Positions 51,775 to 56,366 of a DNA stretch of 56,366 nucleotides are shown piece after piece. Origin of the DNA: an uncultured Lachnospiraceae bacterium (GTDB lineage Bacteria > Bacillota > Clostridia > Lachnospirales > Lachnospiraceae); contig CAJUJR010000007.1 of NCBI GenBank assembly GCA_910586605.1, forward strand, positions 1 to 56,366, written 5' to 3'. The notes beneath the pieces are model-generated. The model was given only the letters and a program-made list of their open reading frames with translations, did no database searches and was not told the origin of the DNA. Every line of letters starts with the position of its first letter. Within the stretch, counting starts at the first letter, position 1. A program made the translations under genes and the position numbers.

Positions 51775-52024
51775 TGATCCATGAGATAGGCTGAACGTGA
51801 ATGATTATCTTGATGGTATTGCGAAATAAACGTGAGAGAAATTATTGAGAAAGAGATTATTTTTGCATAAGGCAGGCAAGCTGGCAGATTTGACCGTTAG
51901 AGTGACGAAACCGTATTGCTGCAAAAGGATCGTTATTCTTGATGATTTTTTGGGGATAAGCTTCTTTTTAGCAAGTTCGCCCTAAGGGGCAGGGCATTTT
52001 TCCAACCATAAATAAAGACTGTTT

Positions 52025-52225
52025 TATTACTACGGCAGTTAAATGTAGACGGATTTTACGCAAAATCAATTTTAATCTGCAAACAGAAGATTGAGCTGAA
52101 ACAATTAATGATGCTAGATGTCAAGTGGACATCTGTTCAGCACGAATCGTAGCAGAGCGTAGGCCAATGCAACAGATAGAAATTTATACAAGTAAAAACC
52201 TTGATATTTAACCGCCGCAGTAATA
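52025..52225 (-). mobile_element. MITE-like element, family R3, copy 1
   Basis: 201 bp. The left end TATTACTACGGCAGTTAAAT and the right end ATTTAACCGCCGCAGTAATA are inverted repeats of about 20 bp. Its reverse complement aligns with the copy at 52861-53021 over both ends (about 60 bp each). The interiors differ but both hold a small palindrome (GTAGCAGAGCGTAG here). There is no coding capacity. A TA target duplication is suggested. Confidence 0.75.
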
Positions 52226-52467
52226 CTATTATAAAACAGCTTTGTTGCAAAATTTACACATATTACTCAGAATGCTTTAATTAATAGCAAATTGTATTTG
52301 GCATTCTATAAAATGATAAAAGGATTCTTGAAATAAATACTTAAATCGGAAATATCAAAAAGAGACAACCAATTGTAGTATAAACCTTTAGCTATATAAA
52401 ATAATAGAAACCTTTCCTTTACTTTTTTTGTGCAAAAGACAGCACAAAAATGAGAGTTTTTATGTAC

Positions 52468-52557
52468 TTATTTACAAAACATAAAAATGAATGTTAGCAA
52501 TGACAAAAGAAAAGAGCCAAAATCTAACATTTCTTTAAAACCAAATTTGTTTTCCAT
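52468..52557 (-). CDS. 29-residue holin-like/type I toxin-like peptide
   Basis: ATG 52557 (minus) with GGAGGTGATTCTT upstream, the strongest ribosome site in this region. The peptide has a short charged N-terminus and one hydrophobic helix containing FGSFLLSLLTFI, ending in FMFCK. The pattern x-x-F-G-x-F-x-x-x-L-L-T-x-I resembles putative holin-like toxins and Bacillus BsrE/TxpA-type peptides of type I toxin-antitoxin loci, where an overlapping antisense RNA is the antitoxin. No antitoxin RNA can be proved here. It is bracketed by inverted R3 elements. Confidence 0.7.
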   Translation of the reverse strand: MENKFGFKEMLDFGSFLLSLLTFIFMFCK

Positions 52558-52608
52558 AAGAATCACCTCCAATTATATACTGAAACTAACAAATTTGCTA
52601 AACATGAA

Positions 52609-52644
52609 TGTCTTTTTAAAAAAGAATATTTTTTTAAAAAGACT
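52609..52644. other. A/T-rich hairpin in the toxin-like gene leader
   Basis: GTCTTTTTAAAAAA and TTTTTTAAAAAGAC form a 14-bp stem, about 50-90 bases upstream of the toxin-like start. It is a candidate terminator or structure for an antisense RNA. Confidence 0.4.
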
Positions 52645-52758
52645 TTAATAATATTATAAATAGTAATATATTCTAGCATATTTAAGATAACATATTTTTT
52701 TACTAAATGCAACATTATATTTATAGTATAAGGTGAGAAATGTAGATTGTGGAAATGT

Positions 52759-52776
52759 ATTTTTAAACATACTCTA
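52759..52776. repeat. Degenerate end of repeat family R2
   Basis: ATTTTTAAACATACTCTA resembles ATTTTCAAACACGCTCTA with three changes. Confidence 0.4.
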
Positions 52777-52860
52777 GGGTACAGCAATTTTGGCCTCTAC
52801 CAAAAAATATATCAGTAATGTACATACATGGAAGAAGTGTATAAGATATATATCTTTATA

Positions 52861-53021
52861 TATTACTCCGGCGGTTAAATATCGACGTTTTTACTTGCTT
52901 AAATTTCCATCTGCCGCGTTGTTATCAATCGTTGTAGCACTCGCTACAACTCATTCTTCCGCCTTGCAGATGAAAATTTATTCTACGTAAAATTCATCGA
53001 CATTTAACCGCCAGAGTAATA
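52861..53021 (+). mobile_element. MITE-like element, family R3, copy 2
   Basis: 161 bp. TATTACTCCGGCGGTTAAAT (52861-52880) and ATTTAACCGCCAGAGTAATA (53002-53021) are inverted ends, with TATA flanks on both sides. The interior includes GTTGTAGCACTCGCTACAAC, a hairpin. It is inverted relative to copy 1. It has no ORF and is a non-autonomous element. Confidence 0.8.
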
Positions 53022-53221
53022 TAATCAGTTTGGTTCTACAAAAAGGCATATCTTTCAGTATATCTCCTTTAGAAGCCTCGCTTATTGTCACATCCTTTTT
53101 CGTAACAATTACTTACGAAAACATTGATTTTATAATAATTTTATCGAAGTTTAATCCTGAATGTGCTATACTACAATTATCAGGAAAAATCCTGTGGATT
53201 GAAAAAATAATATTATGAATA

Positions 53222-53270
53222 GAGAAGAGATTTGTCAGCATCAAGCAAAGACAAACTCTTCTTTATTTTT
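53222..53270 (+). terminator. Rho-independent terminator
   Basis: GAAGAG-TTTGTC pairs with GACAAA-CTCTTC, followed by TTTATTTTT. No gene immediately upstream is recognised, so it may end an unseen small RNA. Confidence 0.6.
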
Positions 53271-53346
53271 CAACGAACTATATAAAATTGTAAGAATATA
53301 TTTTATCCACCAATTTGAATTAAATCAATATTGAATAATTAAAAAG

Positions 53347-53380
53347 GCGGCAGGGAGAAAGCTCTGCCGCAAATTTTTTG
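53347..53380 (+). terminator. Rho-independent terminator before the MerR promoter
   Basis: GCGGCAG and CTGCCGC flank a 10-base loop and are followed by AAATTTTTT. Confidence 0.7.
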
Positions 53381-53389
53381 AAAAGGGTC

Positions 53390-53420
53390 TTGTATGTGAC
53401 GCAGCGTAATGATGTATAAT
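53390..53420 (+). promoter_or_regulatory. MerR-type promoter with 19-bp spacer
   Basis: TTGTAT (53390-53395) and TATAAT (53415-53420) are separated by 19 bases, the long spacer typical of MerR-activated promoters. The spacer contains a near-palindrome TGACGC-A-GCGTAA. It drives the MerR-ABC fusion gene, suggesting autoregulation. Confidence 0.7.
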
Positions 53421-53439
53421 ACATAGGAGGTAGATAATT

Positions 53440-54621
53440 ATGGCAAAACACAGAGCAATACCGCTTGGGTTTATGACAGTTGGAGAGGTTGCAAAGAAAA
53501 TAGGGGTTACTGTCCGTACATTGCAATACTATGATAAAGAAGGATTGTTATCCCCTTCAGCAGTGAGTGAAGGGGGACGCAGGCTTTATACAGATAAAGA
53601 CTTAGTTATACTCCATCAAATTATATCTTTGAAATCATTGGGTTTTTCTTTGAATGATATAAAGCATCGCTTAATTTCTTTAGAAACACCATCTGATGTT
53701 GCAAATCCTCTTACCGAACAGGCAGATAGCATACGCAAGAAAATAGAACAGCTAACAGCTACTTTGACAGCAATCGAACAGTTAAGAGAAGAAGTATTAC
53801 AAATGCAGACAGTCAATTTTAAGAAGTATGCAGATATTATTGTCAATCTGCAAATGAAAAATGACTCTTATTATCTCATTAAGCGTTTTGATGATGATAC
53901 GCTTGACCATATCCGTAATCGGTTTGATAAGGAAAGTGGTTTGGATTTTATGGATAGATTTAACCGTTTGAGTGATGAAATTATAGAACTTCAAAAGGCA
54001 AGCGTGCCCCCTGAAAATGAAAAATGCCAACGAGTTGTAAAAGAGTATTGGGGATTGATTACGGAATTTACGAATGGTGATATGAGTATGCTTCCGAATT
54101 TCCCTATGCTTAACGCTCTTGGTATTAAAGAAATTGAGAAGAAACAGTACGTCCAACTATCCACAGGACAAAAAAGGCGATTACATCTCGCTATTGCGCT
54201 TATCGGTAATCCAGATATTATTTTTCTCGATGAGCCGACTGCGGGGCTTGATGTTGAGGGTAGGGTTTCACTTCACGAACAAATTCGCAAACTCAAGTCA
54301 CAAGGAAAAACGATTGTTTTGGCAAGTCACGATATGGCAGAAGTGGAAAACTTATGTGACCGAATAGCAATTTTGAATAATGGGAATATTGCCTTTTGTG
54401 GCACAGTGACAGAACTGACAGATAAGATTGGGGAAAAGTATTTTATTCATATCAAAACGCAACAAGGGAACAGCACTTTTGAAACAGATAATATTGAAGA
54501 TACTTTGATTTCCTTGCTTAATGAGTTGAAGCAAAAAGAAATTCATATATTGGATATTAAAGTTGACCGTGGTACACTTGAACAGCATTTTATCGAAATG
54601 GCGAGGAGGGAAACAGAATGA
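53440..54621 (+). CDS. MerR regulator fused to the C-terminal half of an ABC ATPase
   Basis: 393 residues, AGGAGG before ATG 53440. Residues 11-80 are a MerR winged helix (MTVGEVAKKIGVTVRTLQYYDKEG), 85-120 a coiled coil, and to about 218 a TipAS-like effector domain that stops short. From about 222 the sequence is the back half of an ABC ATPase: signature LSTGQKRRLHLAIAL (near 240), Walker B IIFLDEPTAGLD (near 261), H-loop LASHDM (near 297) and a C-terminal domain. Walker A and Q-loop are absent, so it cannot bind ATP normally. The most likely origin is an in-frame deletion of about 0.4-0.5 kb joining merR to the ATPase gene of a merR-ATPase-permease operon. The stop overlaps the permease start (ATGA). 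Confidence 0.85.
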   Translation: MAKHRAIPLGFMTVGEVAKKIGVTVRTLQYYDKEGLLSPSAVSEGGRRLYTDKDLVILHQIISLKSLGFSLNDIKHRLISLETPSDVANPLTEQADSIRKKIEQLTATLTAIEQLREEVLQMQTVNFKKYADIIVNLQMKNDSYYLIKRFDDDTLDHIRNRFDKESGLDFMDRFNRLSDEIIELQKASVPPENEKCQRVVKEYWGLITEFTNGDMSMLPNFPMLNALGIKEIEKKQYVQLSTGQKRRLHLAIALIGNPDIIFLDEPTAGLDVEGRVSLHEQIRKLKSQGKTIVLASHDMAEVENLCDRIAILNNGNIAFCGTVTELTDKIGEKYFIHIKTQQGNSTFETDNIEDTLISLLNELKQKEIHILDIKVDRGTLEQHFIEMARRETE

Positions 54622-55334
54622 ATGGTTTTTTATATGGTGTTGCGTTACAGTGGAAATTGGATATACGAAGTAAGTCCCTCTTAGTTACCTGCTATATCGT
54701 TCCGCTTATTTTCTTTCTTCTTATGGGCGGTATATTTACTTCCGTTATGCCCGAAATGGGAAGTACACTTATACAATCTATGATTGTAATGAGTGTTTCA
54801 ATGGGGGCATTTATCGGATTACCGCCGTCGCTGATTGAAACTTACGGAAGTGACATAAAAAAAGTTTATAAGGCAAACGGAGTACCTATCTATTTAGGAC
54901 TTGTTACAATGTTCCTTTCGGCATTTGTCCATTTGATGATTACCTGTGTTGTGATAGTGTTACTTGCCCCTATTCTATTTGAAGCAACTTTGCCGATACA
55001 ACTTCCGTTTTTCTTTCTTGCACTCGCTATATACATTATTGTGTCGTTAAGCATTGGAAGTGTTTTAGGGTTGACGGTAAAAAATCAAGCGAAATTGACG
55101 ATGGTAGCACAATTAGTGTTTTTGCCCTCAATTATGCTTTCTGGAATTATGTTCCCTATCAACTTGCTACCCGATTTTCTTGAAGCTATAGGGCGTATTT
55201 TCCCTGCTTCTTGGGGATACCGATTGATGTTGGATAATGGATTTTGCTTTGAAAATCTATGGTATCTAATCTTTATCTTTTTTGCAGCGGTAATTGTATG
55301 TGGAATCGTTTTGAAAAAACAAAAAGTAAAATAG
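54618..55334 (+). CDS. ABC-2 type transporter permease
   Basis: 238 residues with six hydrophobic segments and the ABC-2 permease pattern (LPSIMLSGIMFPINLLPDFLEAIGRIFPASWGYRLM). It normally needs an ATPase partner. The only one in its operon is the Walker-A-less fusion upstream, so this exporter is probably inactive unless served by another ATPase. ATG 54618 overlaps the upstream stop, with GAGGAGGG inside the fusion gene as the ribosome site. Confidence 0.85.
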   Translation: MNGFLYGVALQWKLDIRSKSLLVTCYIVPLIFFLLMGGIFTSVMPEMGSTLIQSMIVMSVSMGAFIGLPPSLIETYGSDIKKVYKANGVPIYLGLVTMFLSAFVHLMITCVVIVLLAPILFEATLPIQLPFFFLALAIYIIVSLSIGSVLGLTVKNQAKLTMVAQLVFLPSIMLSGIMFPINLLPDFLEAIGRIFPASWGYRLMLDNGFCFENLWYLIFIFFAAVIVCGIVLKKQKVK

Positions 55335-55354
55335 TTTGGAAGGAAAAGTTTTGA

Positions 55355-55478
55355 GCAAAACATATCCATGCTGCCCCTTTGTTACCGCGTCGGCAAGCTG
55401 CCGCCCGATTTCATGGGCTTTTTCATAGTCCATTTCCCCCGGCGCAAAGGACTGTATCAAGTGAATACATTTTACTGT
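55355..55478 (-). pseudogene. Relaxase (mobilization nuclease) fragment
   Basis: About 40 codons encode KCIHLIQSFAPGEMD followed by YEKAHEIGRQLADAVTKGQ, a highly characteristic stretch of VirD2/MobA-type relaxases of Gram-positive integrative elements. The frame is closed by TGA on the 5' side and loses similarity on the 3' side (after GYVL). It is a scar of an integrative/mobilizable element. Confidence 0.8.
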
Positions 55479-55576
55479 TCACCTTTCTTTTTGGATATGT
55501 CTACACAGTTCGATTGATTAGCCAAAATAGAACATATTAGCGTGGTGCTTTGTAAACTTTTTTAGTTTTGCTTGAT

Positions 55577-55613
55577 GGCTAATCCAAATTAGCCAATACT
55601 GTAATTGGCTAAT
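55577..55613 (+). promoter_or_regulatory. Palindromic operator upstream of the broken tetR
   Basis: GGCTAAT-N4-ATTAGCC (55577-55594) and ATTAGCCAAT-N6-ATTGGCTAAT (55588-55613) overlap, and a further TTAGCCAA half-site is at 55518. This is a typical autoregulatory TetR operator cluster. Confidence 0.6.
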
Positions 55614-55640
55614 TAGAATTAGCAAAAAGTGAAGTGCAGT

Positions 55641-56154
55641 ATGACAACAAAACAAAAAATATTGAATGAAGCCCTATCACTCTTTTTAGAGAAAGGATAT
55701 AGTGCGGTTTATGTCGGGGATATTGCCGAAGCGGTAGGCATGAAAACACCGTCGCTATATAAGCACTACAAAAACAAGCAGGACATTTTTAATTCCTGTG
55801 TTGAAGTTTTCTCGGAGCGCATGGAAAATATCAGAAACGATTTGCAATTGCCGGGAAGTAAGACAACTTCCTTTACCTATGAAACAGTTACCGAAGAACA
55901 GCTTATTGAGGTAGCAAATGCACTTTTTCTGTTTTATTTACAGGATAATGTGGCGGCAAAAATTCAGAAAAATGCTGATGATAGAACGCTATCATAACCC
56001 TCATATTATTGCATTACGCTTTTATACCCCTATCTTTTATTTGTTGTAAAAATATGATATGCGTCCCGGCGAGGTAGAGGAAGCAAAACAGGAACTTACC
56101 TTAATGGTGCAAGAGTTTTGTAAAACCTATAAACGAGAGAGCCGGCGAGAATGA
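55641..56154 (+). pseudogene. TetR family regulator, frameshifted and decayed
   Basis: From ATG 55641 the N-terminal TetR helix-turn-helix is intact (VGDIAEAVGMKTPSLYKHYKNK). At the A5 run 55958-55962 the frame shifts; the protein-like reading continues one frame over as KFRKMLMIERYHNPHIIAL, then reaches an in-frame TAA at 56047. Beyond it the tail KYDMRPGEVEEAKQELTLM is still recognisable. About 40 residues of the usual ligand domain also seem to be missing between HNPHI and ALRFYTP. The frame as read yields only about 118 residues against the usual 190-200. Confidence 0.75.
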
Positions 56155-56313
56155 AAAAATTAAGGGCAAAGGTGAAGTAATCCTATCTGTTCATGGCATT
56201 TTTGGCGGTTACGACCAAGCCTGTAACACCTCTGAAGATTTCAACACTGATTATAGAATAATTGCTCCGTCAAGGTTTGGATATTTAGGTAGTGATGTTT
56301 TGGGCAATGGAAC
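56141..56313 (+). pseudogene. Alpha/beta-hydrolase fragment
   Basis: A start-less frame encodes GKGEVILSVHGIFGGYD and later YRIIAPSRFGYLGSD, the beta-3/oxyanion HG motif and the next strand of an alpha/beta hydrolase. It overlaps the end of the tetR pseudogene and is cut by the R1 repeat at 56314, before the nucleophile elbow. Confidence 0.7.
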
Positions 56314-56366
56314 GTTACTATTCACAGCCAATCGTAGCCGGACTTAAGGAAATAAAAAATATCTTC
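56314..56366 (+). repeat. Repeat family R1, left end
   Basis: GTTACTATTCACAGCC matches the tips at 8501 and (inverted) 39172-39187. The element runs off the window and interrupts the hydrolase fragment. Confidence 0.65.

Larger units (their letters stand above)
51775..53389. other. 1.6-kb accessory intergenic region
   Basis: AT-rich DNA without a normal-size gene. From left to right: unassigned sequence to 52024, an R3 element (52025-52225), a tiny toxin-like ORF on the minus strand (52468-52557) with an A/T hairpin in its leader (52609-52644), a degenerate R2 end (52759-52776), a second R3 element in the opposite orientation (52861-53021), and two terminator hairpins (53222-53270, 53347-53380). 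Confidence 0.7.

Noticed and set aside
52025..53021. A complete insertion sequence
   Set aside because: The only ORF between the inverted R3 copies is the 29-codon peptide; no transposase is present.
53030..53218. 62-codon plus-strand frame after the R3 copy
   Set aside because: No ribosome site, and the composition follows the AT-rich background.

Overview
The window looks like chromosomal DNA of a Gram-positive gut-type Clostridia member, most likely Lachnospiraceae. This rests on gene content and order (ireB-ruvX-DUF1292-RNase J, rsmE-cysteine desulfurase-thiI, a CIRCE-controlled htpG, YlbF, TrmR/U32), strong AGGAGG ribosome sites, frequent GTG/TTG starts, and several families of short intergenic inverted repeats. 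No tRNA, rRNA or CRISPR array was recognised. The assignment is by protein resemblance read by eye, not by database search.

Layout. 84-4998 (minus): two overlapping AT-rich adenine DNA methyltransferase genes, probably part of a restriction or defence island that continues left of the window. 5524-18038 (plus): the most striking locus. It holds a membrane acyltransferase-like protein, a MATE exporter fused to an RsbW/SpoIIAB-like kinase domain, a 2995-residue three-module NRPS ending in a reductase domain, and a STAS anti-sigma-factor antagonist. It reads as a peptide-aldehyde type natural product locus with a built-in partner-switching pair. 18320-23957: galactose mutarotase, a small membrane protein, a HAD phosphatase, a YgiQ radical SAM protein and an orphan FliD-like protein. 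24182-35403: housekeeping genes, mostly tRNA/rRNA modification and RNA decay (rsmE, cysteine desulfurase, thiI, mtaB, ireB, ruvX, RNase J, trmR, U32 hydroxylase), plus a Crh-like HPr homologue without the catalytic His.

35462-38237 is a decay zone. It contains a GH29 fucosidase gene with an in-frame TGA and a perfect 52-bp palindrome, a sigma factor lacking its 5' part, its anti-sigma partner with an aberrant C-terminus, and a headless fragment of a secreted protein. 39192-41481: htpG with two CIRCE operators flanking its promoter. 41626-46849: an MMPL exporter, a secreted heptad-repeat protein and a TetR regulator, with two matching palindromic operators. 46930-51774: a two-component system and an FtsX-type ABC transporter resembling antimicrobial-peptide sensing/resistance modules.

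51775-56366 is accessory and rearranged. Two inverted copies of a MITE-like element bracket a 29-codon holin-like (type I toxin-like) ORF. A MerR regulator is fused in frame to the back half of an ABC ATPase that lacks Walker A, followed by an intact ABC-2 permease. Then come a relaxase scrap, a frameshifted TetR gene and an alpha/beta-hydrolase scrap cut by another dispersed repeat. Four short repeat families recur through the window and mark many of the gene boundaries.
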